This document shows positions 47,203 through 59,012 of a stretch of DNA of 64,000 nucleotides, piece after piece. Origin of the DNA: Calcarisporiella thermophila CBS 279.70 (taxonomy: Eukaryota; Calcarisporiellomycota); NCBI RefSeq assembly GCF_041956535.1, contig NW_027192197.1:321829-385828 (forward strand), in the 5' to 3' direction. Each line of letters opens with the position of its first letter. Position 1 is the first letter of the stretch. A model generated the notes under the pieces. That model ran no database searches. It saw nothing but the letters and a program-made list of their open reading frames with translations, and was not told the origin of the DNA. The translations under genes and the position numbers were made by a program.

Positions 47203-47760
47203 CTACTTTGCCTCAGTGCTATTTAACTGAGCGTATTCTATAATTTGGTCTATTCCATTGAGTATATCATTTTTATATTCACCGACAAGTTGATCTGCTC
47301 CCTTGAGGCTTAGACTGCCTATATGAATACCGGGCATTGTATCAACTGGTTTCATCCCTATTCCCTCGAGAACTTGTCGAAGTTGGGCCGCTGCTTTGCC
47401 GCCTCCCTGATAGGCATAGCTTATGATCATAGCTGGTTTGTTGTTCCACTCCGAATATAAGTAATCGATCGCATTTTTAATGGACGCTGGATATCCCCAA
47501 TTGTATTGTGGAGTCACAAAGATAAATGCATCTTTAGAGGATATTTTCTTGCTCCAACGTTTAGTCAAATCATACACGTAGACACCATTCGAAGGTAAGT
47601 CCGGCTCATTGAAAATTGGCAGATTCCACTCTAGTAGATCGATAACCTCGTAATCTAATCCGTGATAAGGGGTTATCAGGTTGTAAATCGCGTTAGCAAT
47701 TTCTCTGCCCACCCTAGTTGGTCTGGTGCTGCCAACGATGATGCCTACACGATATGTCAT
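47203..47760 (-). CDS. NADPH-dependent FMN reductase-like flavoprotein
   Basis: Flavodoxin-fold quinone/FMN reductase of the Lot6/SsuE/ArsH kind, probably reducing quinones in the cytosol. A single uninterrupted exon gives 185 residues. The protein starts MTYRVGIIVGSTRPTRVGRE with the phosphate-binding loop G-S-T-R-P. It has the flavin-contact stretch FVTPQYNWGYPASIKNAIDY and the family block KPAMIISYAYQGGGKAAAQL. RQVLEGIGMKPVDT follows. An upstream in-frame ATG at 47811 would add 17 residues (MRCEYFLIRFVKFIKIK), but the ATG at 47760 places the beta-strand correctly. This is the only gene without introns here, so recent retroposition or bacterial transfer is possible. Its AT-rich codon use resembles its neighbours. 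Confidence 0.9.
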   Translation of the reverse strand: MTYRVGIIVGSTRPTRVGREIANAIYNLITPYHGLDYEVIDLLEWNLPIFNEPDLPSNGVYVYDLTKRWSKKISSKDAFIFVTPQYNWGYPASIKNAIDYLYSEWNNKPAMIISYAYQGGGKAAAQLRQVLEGIGMKPVDTMPGIHIGSLSLKGADQLVGEYKNDILNGIDQIIEYAQLNSTEAK

Positions 47761-48392
47761 TTTTATTTTTATAAACTTCACGAATCTGATTAAAAAGTAC
47801 TCGCATCGCAATTTATAGCTACGATATTTTCGTTTTAATACTTTAAATTAGTAATAATATTATTAAGCTAAATATAATCTAAGAACTTATTAAGTGCGAC
47901 ATCATAAAACGATGTCACACTCAGTAAACCTTAAGCTTAATTTTGTACTCATTTTACAGGAATATTTGCAACACAATTAATAATAATTTTTGAATATTAT
48001 TCATGGATGCTGCGTTAGATTTTAGGTGTATCGCAAATTCGATGATATCTCTGAGAAAGATGTGATAAGATCATCTCTGAGCAAATGAAATCTGTGATGA
48101 AATGATATTGAATTATCATTATACTTGCTATATGGTGAAAGATATTGGCTCCGCTCAAGCTATTGCTCGTAAGTTATTTCCTTCGATTTGAGTTTTTCAG
48201 AGACTACATTCCCTGAGCGAGGATTTCCCAGTGTTTGTAGAATAGAATACAGCTGCAACATTTTGTTAAAAGGATAAAAATATTGCGTTTATCAAGTAGA
48301 AATTCGATAATTTGGCCAAATCTGAAAATCAGCCACCCTAGGACGCGCTTATTATTAACATCGTGTATGTAGATATTTTAACTATATTCGAT
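47761..48392. other. Intergenic: divergent promoter of FMN reductase and dynactin p62 genes
   Basis: AT-rich, no gene seen. Confidence 0.5.
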
Positions 48393-50385
48393 ATGACCTC
48401 TTTCTCTGTACGTTATCATTGTTCATGCTCAACTCTTCGTAAATCATCTCAGAATGATTCGTTTACAGCTGTCAAAGGAGCTACAATTCTCGACATCTCT
48501 TCTCCACAGACTCTCTTTTCATTGCACGAACTAAATGATTTATATTTTTGTGAAGACTGTCATCAATTGCGATGTCCTCGATGCGTTCAAGAGGAAATTG
48601 TATGTTATTATTGTCCAAATTGTTTATTTGAAGTTCCTACAGCAAGCTTGAAAGGAGAGCGGAATAGGTACTTTTTAAATGTAATCCTTCTGTTACTTCA
48701 CCTATTAATTTCGAAATTAGATGCGCAAGAAATTGTTTTATGTGCCCAATATGTCAGAATACATTGTCCGTCCTGGCGACTAATGAAGCACCACAGACAT
48801 CCCAGGGAGGTAGCCCCGGTAGTGCTCAATCTGCGACTGTAGCTGCAGGTCCGTATTATCTACATTGCGGAGTTTGTCGCTGGGACTCTCGTGAAATCGA
48901 TCTGACTTTTGAGAGGCCCACCGGATTAGCATGTTAGTTGGCATACTTTAATTGTTTTAAAAAAATTTCTTATTCCAGTTTTATGAATTATATAGTACAG
49001 CTTCAGAAGAATGAGGAAACCTCAGCTGATATAAAGGAGTTCGAGCGCCTGAAGGAGCACTATGAAAAATTACTGCGGGTCAATGCACCTTCTACCTTAC
49101 CTGCTTCTATTCTCTCCTTGCCAAGCAGCCTTACAACGATTGGGAAAATACACTCAAAAGAGTACAAAGGGGAAGATACCATGCCTTATGAACCAGTGGT
49201 TAAGATACCTGATGAGGATATGAAATCCGTAGATCTAGTGTTAGGAATGAATGATATCTACAAGGGTAAACACAATTTTAAGATCCTATTTTTGAGCTTT
49301 TTTTACTCCTATTCTATTACTTAGTTACATCTCTATCACAGCGCCTTAACCAGCTTCATGATCAACCTTACGATGTGCAGTAAGCATTTTTACCATAATA
49401 TATCATGATATATATTATAAACTTCGGCTTATTGTTTTATTATAGAAATCTTCAACCCCAGCGAATAAACCTCCGAACGAAACGGTCCAAAAGATGTAGA
49501 GGATGCCGCCATATTCTTATTAAGCCGGAGCAGAAAGCTCAAGTGACTCGATTCAAGATCAAGATGGTCGCAATGTAAATATTTTTTATAAAATATAGTT
49601 ATTTTTTGATTCTAATGGCCTAATTTATTACGGATGCTTTTTCCAAACATTTATTTTGCAGAAACTATATGCCAGCCATTAATATATCGTCTCTACTTTC
49701 ACCACTAAGGATAAACCAACCAACTCAAGTAATTCTCAAATTCATCAACCCTTTATACGACGAAATAAGTATTAGTTTAGCAACAAGCTGGCAAGATGAG
49801 CAGGGGGAGTGTGGCAAAGTGGATATTTATTTTTAGCTCTACAGTAGTTTTAGTTGCTTATAATTTTATTATTTTCGTCATCCCTAAAATCATTGTAGGT
49901 CACATTACTTTCACCTCAGTTCATAGTTGGGCCTTATAACGAGGTGTGGGAATATGACTACGATGCTATGACTAAACCTTCTCTTACACAACCTTCCGCA
50001 AACCCCCATGGATCATCCGTCTCTTGTGAAGGAATGACAAAAAGAGACACGGGTGGAATGGGAATATATGAGCAGAAGGCAAATTACACTAGCATTCGTG
50101 TTGAAATAATACCAAGGAAACTGGGAGAGTATAAGGTCAGATATTTTTTATGCTTTATCTATTTATATTCGTGTAGTTTAATTGAAATTCTTATCTTTAT
50201 AGTTTCCTTTGTTGGTAACTTTTTCGTACAAGCAACACGATGCAGATTCGGATGACAGTAACTCGGAAGATGCGTCAAAATCCGACAAGATGGAGATTGA
50301 AACTGGTAGTTCATCTGAAAGAGACGAAGAGGTAAAAGAGTATTCTTTCTGGTGTGTCATTGGACTTGGTGACGTCTCAGTTTAA
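48393..50385 (+). CDS. DCTN4: Dynactin subunit 4 (p62)
   Basis: Pointed-end subunit of dynactin, the dynein co-factor. The start at 48393 gives MTSFSVRYHCSCSTLRKSSQ. The N-terminal zinc-binding part has many CxxC pairs: DLYFCEDCHQLRCPRC, EIVCYYCPNCLFEVP, MCPICQNTL and YYLHCGVCRWDSREI, the pattern typical of p62 (a LIM/RING-like cysteine array). The middle includes LQKNEETSADIKEFERLKEH, LRTKRSKRCRGCRHILIKPE and the core YMPAINISSLLSPL. The C-terminal beta-sandwich follows (FPLLVTFSYK, FWCVIGLGDVSV). The family sequence WDSREIDLTFERPTGLA is present. Eight or nine exons. Confidence 0.92.
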
Positions 50386-51595
50386 ATTCATTTTGTTATT
50401 GCACGATAACTCTTATTTGAGAAATTTCTGTGGTGTATAAATGATAGTTCACTTCTAATTTCAAAGCCTATATAAATTCACTCCTAAAGCCATTTATTAT
50501 CTATTCATCCTGCATATGACGTATCCACCAATCATATATATTATATATGTGAATACATCCCTTATCTTGTATAACATAGGCTTTGGACTAGTAGTACGTT
50601 CTTCTATGTGCTCAAAATCAACAAAATAGCCATTTAGAGAAGGGATAGATAGACTCTTGGTGCATGTATGATTTAAATCTCTCTTATACTGCCCAGAAAA
50701 TATACCTCGAATTGAAATCATATCTTATTTCAATGGGCATACGCATTTTACTCATATCATGTTCCAAAAATGAGCACTAGTTTAAAAAATATCTCAACTT
50801 GGGCTAGAATTTGATATTTTCCCCTAAACTGAGAGGCGTTTTAATGTAGAAGCTCAAGCTCTGAAAATTTAAAATATGGGAATTAAATAACTTTGCTTGA
50901 TGGATTATTTTAAGTAAACTAAACATAAGTAGACATTATTAGAGGAAAATCGGAAATAAACTAAACTGAGTGACTTTATGACTAATTATTCTTATTATTG
51001 CAAGTATTAGTACGATAATTGAATTCACAACTCAATAAATTTTTATCACTTATTGCGAAATAGATCCTTAATATAATCTCTCTTTAGTGATATTTCACAT
51101 TCAGTGTAGTGTATTTATGAAGAAAAAATCATATTTTTTACGATCATTTAACATTTCTCTTATATTCTCTTATACACATGAAGATGGCTTTCTCACAATT
51201 GCTACTTAATCCTAAATTAGCCGTAATTTTCCGTGATTTCCCAGAGAAGGCTAAGCAATCACAGGCTAGGAATTAATACCATATACTTAAATATTATCAT
51301 ATATATCATCTTTTGTTTGAACCTTTAACCAACTTTGAGAGGAGAGTATTCTTATATCAGTATCTTTTAAAAGTATATGCGTCTATCTGAAGTTGAAGAT
51401 TTGTATTGTCTCAGGTTAAATTTCAGCTCTTGGTCAGCGAGCTCTAAATTTTACATCGTCATCAAAATTTCATACTCAGATTAAATTCACATGCTCTTTT
51501 CTTATTTCTTGAAAAGACCTGCTTTGCTTTTTTCTTCTCTCTCTCCTTACTTTTAAACATTCCTGTTATCTAGCTTATCTACCCCCAAGTGTACC
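50386..51595. other. Intergenic, 1.2 kb: one unassigned minus-strand open frame; catalase promoter
   Basis: The longest open stretch is on the minus strand at 50721-50497 (74 codons, GIFSGQYKRDLNHTCTKSLS then NGYFVDFEHIEERTTSPKP). It might be extended upstream by an exon near 50757 reading EHDMSKMRMPIEIRYDFN. I do not recognise it. The rest is AT-rich. Confidence 0.35.
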
Positions 51596-53290
51596 ATGTC
51601 CATTCCACTGACTACTTCAAACGGTATATGCTCTTGAAATCTTTTCACGATTTTAATGATTTCTAACTTTTTTTTTACAGGCAACCCCATCGAAAATAAC
51701 CAGACCTCCATCACTGCTGGCGAGTGGGGACCCGTTCTGATTAATGATTTTAATCTGATTGACCAACTTGCCCATTTTGATCGTGAGCGTATTCCGGAGC
51801 GTGTGGTTCATGCCAAGGTTCGATATGATTTTATTTTTTTTATCGTTAATCTCTGACATATATTTTTATTAGGGTGCTGGTGCACACGGTTATTTCGAAG
51901 TGACGCATGATGTGACACATCTTACTAAGGCTAAATTCCTTGACCGAGTGGGCAAACGTACACCCGTGTTTGTCCGATTTTCCACTGTAGGTGGCGAAAA
52001 AGGTTCTGCCGACACTGCTCGTGATCCTCGCGGTTTTGCAGTCAAGTTTTACACTGAAGAGGTATTTTGACGTAAACCATTTTGTCAATTGAATGTGTAT
52101 TTATCAATTCTTATTTCAACAAAGGGTAACTGGGATATGGTTGGAAACAACACTCCTGTTTTCTTTATACGTGATCCAATTAAATTCCCTCACTTCATTC
52201 ACACTCAAAAACGTCACCCTCAGACTAATTATCCTGACGCCGATATGTTCTGGGATTTCCTTTCACTTGTACCCGAGTCTCTTCATCAGGTTACCATTCT
52301 TATGAGCGACCGTGGTACTCCCGATGGTTATCGCCATATGAACGGCTATTCATCGCATACACTCAAATTGGTCAATGAAGAGGGCAAATTCAAATATGTT
52401 AAATTCCACTTTAAGACCGATCAAGGAATTAAAAACTTTACCGCCGAGGAAGCCAGGAGACTTGCTGGAGAAGATCCTGACTATGCTACACGTGACCTGT
52501 TTAATGCCATTGCTCGAGGTGATTACCCATCGTGGAGTGTGTATGTCCAAGTAATGGAACCTGAGGATGCTAAAAAATACCGTTGGAACCCATTCGACGT
52601 GACTAAAGTTTGGCCCCACGGTGATTATCCTCTGCAACCTATCGGTAAAATGGTACTCAATCGTAACCCAGATAACTACTTCGCTGAGGTGGAGCAGGCT
52701 GCGTTCGCTCCTTCTCACCTCGTGCCTGGCATTGATGCATCCTATGATCGAATGCTTCAAGGGCGTCTTTTCTCTTATCCTGATACTCACCGTCATCGTC
52801 TAGGACCTAATTATCATCAAATTCCTATTAATACGCCTAAGAACCGTGTGGCCAATTATCAACGCGATGGATTTATGGCCGTGAATGGAAACGGAGGTGC
52901 CGCACCTAACTATGAACCCAATAGCTTCTCGCCCATTCGCCAAACAAACATTCCTCATACTACCTTCTCAGCCGAAGAAGTTTCAGGACTCGTTGGTCGC
53001 TTCACGTATCGCCTAACTGATGACGATTTTGTCCAACCTGGCAATCTCTATCGCCTTATGACAAATGACCAAAAGGTATTGCGATATTTTATGTCATATT
53101 TGAAATTTGAATATTGTATCTCATTGGCGTTTCATTCACTTAGGAGCGATTGGTTTCCAACATCGTTAATTCTTTGGGAGGAGCCAAGAGATTCATTCAA
53201 GAGCGCCAACTTCAGCATTTCTACCGCGCAGACAAGGAGTGGGGAAAGCGTATTGAGGATGGCTTGAAGAAGCTTCAGTCCAAAGCATAA
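51596..53290 (+). CDS. Monofunctional heme catalase
   Basis: Disproportionates hydrogen peroxide. Five exons; the first is short ([10 protein letters not shown]). The catalytic histidine is in [19 protein letters not shown], the conserved asparagine in [19 protein letters not shown], and the proximal heme tyrosine in [20 protein letters not shown] (R-x-F-x-Y-x-D). Other family blocks are [35 protein letters not shown] and [12 protein letters not shown]. It lacks the C-terminal flavodoxin-like extension of large-subunit catalases, so it belongs to the small-subunit group. The C-terminus ends in SKA, not a clear PTS1, so peroxisomal import cannot be predicted from it. PEX11 in the same window shows that peroxisomes exist. 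Confidence 0.97.
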
Positions 53291-53654
53291 ACTATTTAAA
53301 ATTATGTTGGGATTCTTATGAATTCTTATTTTATTATTTTTTTTTCTTCAGCTGTAAAATTTAATGATTTCCCAACTCTCCCTTTTTATTTTGTATTAGA
53401 GAAAATGAAGAATAAGCAATAGCCTAAACGAATGGTTTTTTTCATGAGGCAATAAATGGCTATAATGAATTTTGACAGATGGATTCCTACTGATACGAGA
53501 CTCTCAAAGGATTCTATTTTTGTGAAGAGTTTTTGAAGTATAAATTGTATTATTTTCCGTAGTAAAATATATCTGGATATGTAGGTGGCAAAATTACAGT
53601 CACAAACTACAAACAAAATTCGAGCTAAATACTAAACTATGCTTCATATAAGTC
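53291..53654. other. Intergenic: catalase 3' region and RMT2 promoter
   Basis: AT-rich, no gene seen. Confidence 0.5.
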
Positions 53655-54886
53655 ATGGATAATTCTATAATCGAAGCTTGCGAACAAGGTATAGAGATAT
53701 GAAATTGAAATACAAATAATTATTCGATTAAATTTACAAATATCGATAGGCAATATTGAGGCTTTGAAAGAGCTTATCTCACAAGACAGTTCTCATCTAG
53801 CTCATCCACTCCTTCATATTGCTGCACGGAATGGCCATGTCAACATCGTGCGCTATCTTTTGAGACATGGCTTTCCATGGAACTCATTAGACTCAAAAGG
53901 AAACACAGCGGGTGAAGATGCCACTCCTGAGTGTTATGAAGAGTTAGTAAACGAGGGTGTGAGGGCAGAAATGGTGCTAGGACTTTTAGCAAGAAAAGAG
54001 GAGACTGAGAGTGAGGATGAAGGAGAAGAGAAGAAACATATCGTAAATGCAGATTATCTGAGCCAGACACTTCTATATAAAGATGAAAAATTAATAGATG
54101 AAGAAGGAAACGGAGTAATGATGGGTAAGAATGCATAGATATATATGTAAGTATAAAACTGCCAAAATTCATTCTGATTTTTGTGGCATAGGTTGGGAGG
54201 AACCACTCATGAAGCGGCACGCAGATATAATTTGTCCCAAGGAAGGTCTAACTGTATTAAATATTGGTATGTGCCAGAGAACAGTGTCTTATCCATCACT
54301 TATTTGGATTAATCGATTGTAAATACTAAGGATTTGGACTTGGAATTATTGATAAGGAGCTCCAAAAACGAAGGCCTGCAAACCATGTTATTGTAGAAGC
54401 GCATCCAGATGTTTACAAGTATATGCTCAGTAATGGCTGGGACAAAAAACCAGGAGTAAAAATTTTATTCGGACGATGGCAGGAAAAGATTGGAGAAATT
54501 GCACAGTTTTGTTACGATGGAATCTTTTTTGACACGTTTGGAGAGCATTATCAGGTGGGCACTATTAGAGACAATTTTAGCTTTTTTTGTATAGTACGCC
54601 TATATTTCTACAAATTTAGGATATGCGTGAATGGCATGAGCACGTCCCTAACATCCTCGCACCCAACGGTACCTATTCATTTTTTAATGGACTTGGGGGC
54701 GATCACCAACTGTTTAATTCGGTATACTGCCGAATTGTTGAGATTGAACTTGGTAGCATGGGTTTGGAAACTACCTATGAACCTGTTGAAATAGATGTGG
54801 ACGACCCCAGGATATGGGATGGAATCAAGAGACAATATTGGCAATTAAAAAAATACCATTTGCCAATTTGTCGATTCATTGATTAA
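53655..54886 (+). CDS. RMT2: Protein arginine N5-methyltransferase RMT2 (ankyrin plus methyltransferase)
   Basis: In yeast, Rmt2 methylates the delta nitrogen of an arginine in ribosomal protein uL11 (L12). The N-terminus holds ankyrin-like repeats: GNIEALKELISQDSSHLAHP, then LLHIAARNGHVNIVRYLLRH and NSLDSKGNTAGEDAT. An acidic linker follows. The SAM-binding domain has motif I VLNIGFGLGIID (across an intron), then VIVEAHPDVYKYMLSNGW with the acidic ribose-binding residue. KVKI-like KILFGRWQEKIGEI, YDGIFFDTFGEHYQDMREWH and GTYSFFNGLGGDHQLFNSVY follow. The order is diagnostic of RMT2, found in fungi and plants but not in animals. Four introns. The terminal stretch lacks any further domain. Confidence 0.94.
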
Positions 54887-55504
54887 AATTAAACTATCCA
54901 GGCAAACAGTAGAATAAAGTCATCTTTTTGGTTAGCTGCCTCTTCTATTAGCTTTTAACTAAATATTTAGAAAGAGGGGAAATATTCGCTTTTATTCGAG
55001 ATAAAAATATCCTATTTTGCACTTATAATGTTATCCTAATCTTATTTAAAGAGAGCTCGACTAAATAATTTCATTACTTAAGATAAACTTGATGTAAATT
55101 TTAAGGGCGCTGTATATAATCACTTTTTATCCAAAAATATTATCTATTTATGCATGATATTATGCTCATTAAATAATTGACTAGGCATGTGCGAGCGCTG
55201 GGATGAGAAAGAAATATAAAAGGATAAAAGCTTTCTAACACACATACAAAAAAAAAGAAAAATAAATTCAGCAAAAAAGAAAATTGTCAATGTGGGGAAT
55301 TGAGACGCTAAGCATAGTAAAAATGTTCTCTTTTCACAACTATGATCCTCAATAGATATTTCAGCCTTAAAGACTTTTAATTTTATCGCTTGCTAAACCA
55401 CATTCTACTATAAGCCAATCAGCTATCAAAACGAGGGCTCTGACTTGAATTTTTCTAGTAATCATTTCATATGTATCCAATTCTTCTTAGGATTATTAAA
55501 GATA
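54887..55504. other. Intergenic: RMT2 3' region and PDI promoter
   Basis: AT-rich with A-runs around 55245-55285. No gene seen. Confidence 0.5.
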
Positions 55505-57872
55505 ATGCGTAAATTCACTCGTTTGTTCTCAGTTTTTATTCTAGTGCTATCGCACTTATCAACAATATGGGCAAAAGAGATGATATCTCTAAGAGATGAG
55601 GACTTCGATAAATCGATTGCAAAGGGTGTTTGGTGAGTACGAGTTCATTATTGTTAACTATTTAACATCCTTGAAGCGTGTGAAAAGATGGAGAATTTTC
55701 AGCTTGTTTTGCTCTGTTGCAATCGTATCTAAATCCATCATTTTTATGTATAAATTCGAAGGTTTATAAAATTTTTTGCTCCTTGGTGTCCACACTGCAG
55801 AGCACTAGGTATTGATACAATCCACCTTATTCTGTTGATGTATATTGAATGCTTAGAGAACACGTTCAATAATTTCAATCTTTTTATATAATAGCTCCGA
55901 AATGGTCTGAACTTCACAATGTCCTGGCTCCCTTGGAGGAAGATAAAGAGCTCTATATTGCTGAAGTGGATTGTACACTAAATGGAGGTATAGAGCTTCT
56001 CTATATAATATTTTATTACTTTCGCTAAATTTTCTGCTATAGATCTCTGTACGAAAAATGCGATCAAATATTATCCTACTTTATATTTGTAAGTCTTGAA
56101 GAATTTAAAGTTATTAGTTTACCGATTATTCTTACTAAATTTTTTTAATCTTTTAGATTTCAAGATGGTGTAAAAATCGAAGAATATAATGATGATCTCG
56201 AAGTTGCCAGTTTGAAGAACTACGTTCTGAATAAGTTCGACCAGCTAACAAATGCACCAACGTCTAATACCTTGGGTGAAAAGGCTGAGGAAACCAATGA
56301 TAACTCAGGAAATATAATCGAGATACCAAACCCTGATGGTAAATTAATATCCTTGGATGCAGCAACCTTTGAAAAACAGGTGCTTGGCGCTCCAGATCAG
56401 CATTGGTTTATCGATATGTATGCTCCATGGTGTGATCATTGCAAAAGACTGGCTCCAACATGGGAAAAGCTGGCTTTATCACTGAAAGGACAAGTTAACG
56501 TGGCCAAAATAGATTGCACTACCGAAATCTCATTATGCAAGTCTTATAATGTGAAGAGATTCCCCACCTTAAAATTGTAACTATATTAGTCTATCATATT
56601 CTATTTATTCTTTTTTAACCTATCATGCTACTTTCATAGTTTTGCTCAAGGTGGTAATGTAGAATACAATGGCCCACGGACACTTGAGGCTTTTCAGAGT
56701 TTTGCACGAAAAATGGCAGGGTATATTTATCATTGATCATTTCTTTATTAAATTCTCTATTTATAACCTGCACTTGCATTTATTTAGTTCTCCTATACAA
56801 GAAATTTCTGCTGCTGATCTACCAAAACTAAAGCAGGACCATGAGTCCTTTTTCCTTTTTCTCTATGATAGCCGCACATCAAAAGATGAAATGGTAAGGA
56901 CATAAATTATCGGACAATGTGTTGAATGAATTGATTAATGTTATTACGGATAGAATTCGGTATCTGCTGTAGCCCGCAAATATCTCGACCAAGTGCAGTT
57001 CTTCAAGTCGAAAGATCCCATTACTCAACGTGCAGTCGGTGTATCAACAACATCACTTCTAGTCTTGAAAGAAGGATACCAGGAAAAATTTTCGGGCCCG
57101 TTTTTGAGTAATTCTATCCAAGAGTGGGTCGGTCGCGTGCGTTTTCCGCTTCTCGCCGAATTAAAATACGACAACATAAATGACTTGTTCAAAGGTGATC
57201 GCCTTATTGTGCTCGGGATCTATGACACAAATAAACCAGGATGGAAAACAGATAATGCCCGCCTCAAAGCCGTTGCACTCGAAACTTACACTCGGAATCC
57301 GCATATTGATGTTGCTTTTGCATGGCTTGATGGAGTGCAGTGGAGTCGATATATATACCGAATGTACAGCTTACGTCCTCGCAACCTTCCAAGAATTGTT
57401 ATTGCCCATTCCAATGTAAATGCCTGTGAATTACTCCTACCTTTAATTAACTACTCCTACCTTTCTAACTTAATATTTTCTACAGAAGGATAAATACTGG
57501 GACACTGACTCGACTGGGAGATATCTCGTAGCAGATAATAGTCTTATTGATACACTTTCTGCTATTGAAAACAAGAAAATTCTGGTAAGCTATTCACATA
57601 GTATTCACATTCATCGTCTCTTATTTCAATTTCTGTCACAATTTTCATATGCATAGCCAAAAAGTTCCATCGGTTTCCTAGAGCGAACTGCACGGTCTTT
57701 CTATCATAAAATTAACGAAATTGGACGACTTATTGGTCGTCATCCATTTATTGCTCTCTTAATAATATCTGGATTAGGTTACTTTGCTTTGAAACTTTCA
57801 TCCGTGAGGAATGCCGCACGACTTTCGGGCAGCGGGTGGTCGCTGGAAACGTCGCATCCTAAACCAGAATAA
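55505..57872 (+). CDS. Membrane-anchored protein disulfide isomerase (TMX3/EPS1-like), two thioredoxin domains
   Basis: ER oxidoreductase that forms or shuffles disulfides. A signal peptide (MRKFTRLFSVFILVLSHLST, cut near WA/KE) is followed by thioredoxin domain 1 with FFAPWCPHCRALAPKW. Domain 2 has MYAPWCDHCKRLAPTWEKL. Redox-inactive thioredoxin-like domains follow, then the C-terminal membrane helix HPFIALLIISGLGYFALKLS and a short cytosolic tail ending HPKPE, without KDEL. Active sites CPHC and CDHC are intact. CDHC is unusual compared with the canonical CGHC, though known in some ER thioredoxins. Tail anchoring instead of KDEL points to TMX3/EPS1 rather than soluble Pdi1. Nine or ten exons. 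Confidence 0.9.
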
Positions 57873-58196
57873 AATATTTATGAGGGAGAGTTGATTAAAT
57901 GACGGATGTCTGTTGTCTCTTGTTATTTTATGTGTTAAATCCTTCCAATCCCATGTTGTCTTTTAAAGTCTTTTCAAGCTCATTAGCGAGTATCTCACAT
58001 TTCATATTTTATCTTGATATTAAAAGAAATGCTTAAGCTGTTTTGACCACGAGTTATTTTGATGAGAAATATGCAAGATGAGAAGTAGAGATCACATATT
58101 TTTCAGTAATATATACTGAAGTTGATATTTCTGCTATCAAGATCAAATTTTGTTATATTATATAATGTCTAAAATACAAGAGGATGAAAGGAAATA
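57873..58196. other. Intergenic: convergent 3' ends of PDI and RPA12 genes
   Basis: AT-rich, no gene seen. Confidence 0.5.
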
Positions 58197-58763
58197 TTAT
58201 GTATTAAGTGAGTATTTGTGACCACACTTGCGACAATGGTAGAATACTGTTTGGCCTTCATCAGCAGACCGCATTTGCATGGTGTAGAAGCTCATTTCAT
58301 TATGACCACAGCTCGGGCATTTTTCTTCGATCTAATAGACAATAAGATATTTTTTTACAATATACACATGGAACTAATCGAAATTTTATATTTACGGTAG
58401 CATCATTAGATCCTTTGTGTTTTTGCACCACAACTGATCGCTTGTTTTTAAGTGCGTTCTTAAATACAGAAGGTGAGCTCCTGGTAACGACTTCAAAGGA
58501 TTCGTAGTCTATTGAACAAATGTCAAATCAAATGAAGTATTTAGTAAACACCTTAAAAACAATTTTCTTTGATAATATAATATGTTCAATAAACATAGCA
58601 TACCAATACTGCTTTGGACAGTGCCACATAATGAACAAGCAAGCAAGTCATCATCTCCTGGCATATCTAGAAGATTTCCACACTCAGGACAGAATATAAG
58701 TGAGCCGATGATTGCAGGCTGATTAGAACTAGCAGACGGATTTGACATTTTGTATTTGGACAT
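58197..58763 (-). CDS. RPA12: RNA polymerase I subunit A12 (RPA12/POLR1H)
   Basis: Small Pol I subunit; the C-terminal zinc ribbon reaches the active site and stimulates RNA cleavage, while the N-terminal ribbon binds the core. N-terminal ribbon: FCPECGNLL then LLACSLCGTVQ. C-terminal ribbon: KCPSCGHNEMSFYTMQMR, SADEGQT with the catalytic acidic pair D-E in RSADEGQTVFYHC, and RKCGHKYSLNT. All eight zinc cysteines are present. Three exons. Two in-frame ATGs exist at 58763 and 58748; the second gives MSNPSASSNQP and is nearer to the usual length, but either works. It diverges from FANCL with 249 bp between starts. Confidence 0.95.
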
Positions 58764-59012
58764 TTATTACAATTAATAGTTCAAAATATATGTATAAACA
58801 TCTGTATTTTATTTCGCAGTCATAAAATTTGACAGTCACATTTAATATAACATTTATTGCTCAGAAAATTGGCACTGCGCTGGAAATACGTTGTTAATGA
58901 TTGCATTTCCATACTTTTGCCCAGCAAACGAAAGCGCTTCCTATTACAGTGGTTTTATCACGATTAGTGTAATAGTTCTTTTCTATCATAGAAGTAATTT
59001 CGGTGATATATC

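Noticed and set aside
52350-52796. Minus-strand open frame of 148 codons within catalase
   Set aside because: Antisense of the catalase core exon, with no recognisable protein.
53279-53290. Peroxisomal PTS1 at the end of catalase
   Set aside because: The last three residues are SKA, not a standard SKL-type signal; import may use another signal, so I make no call.
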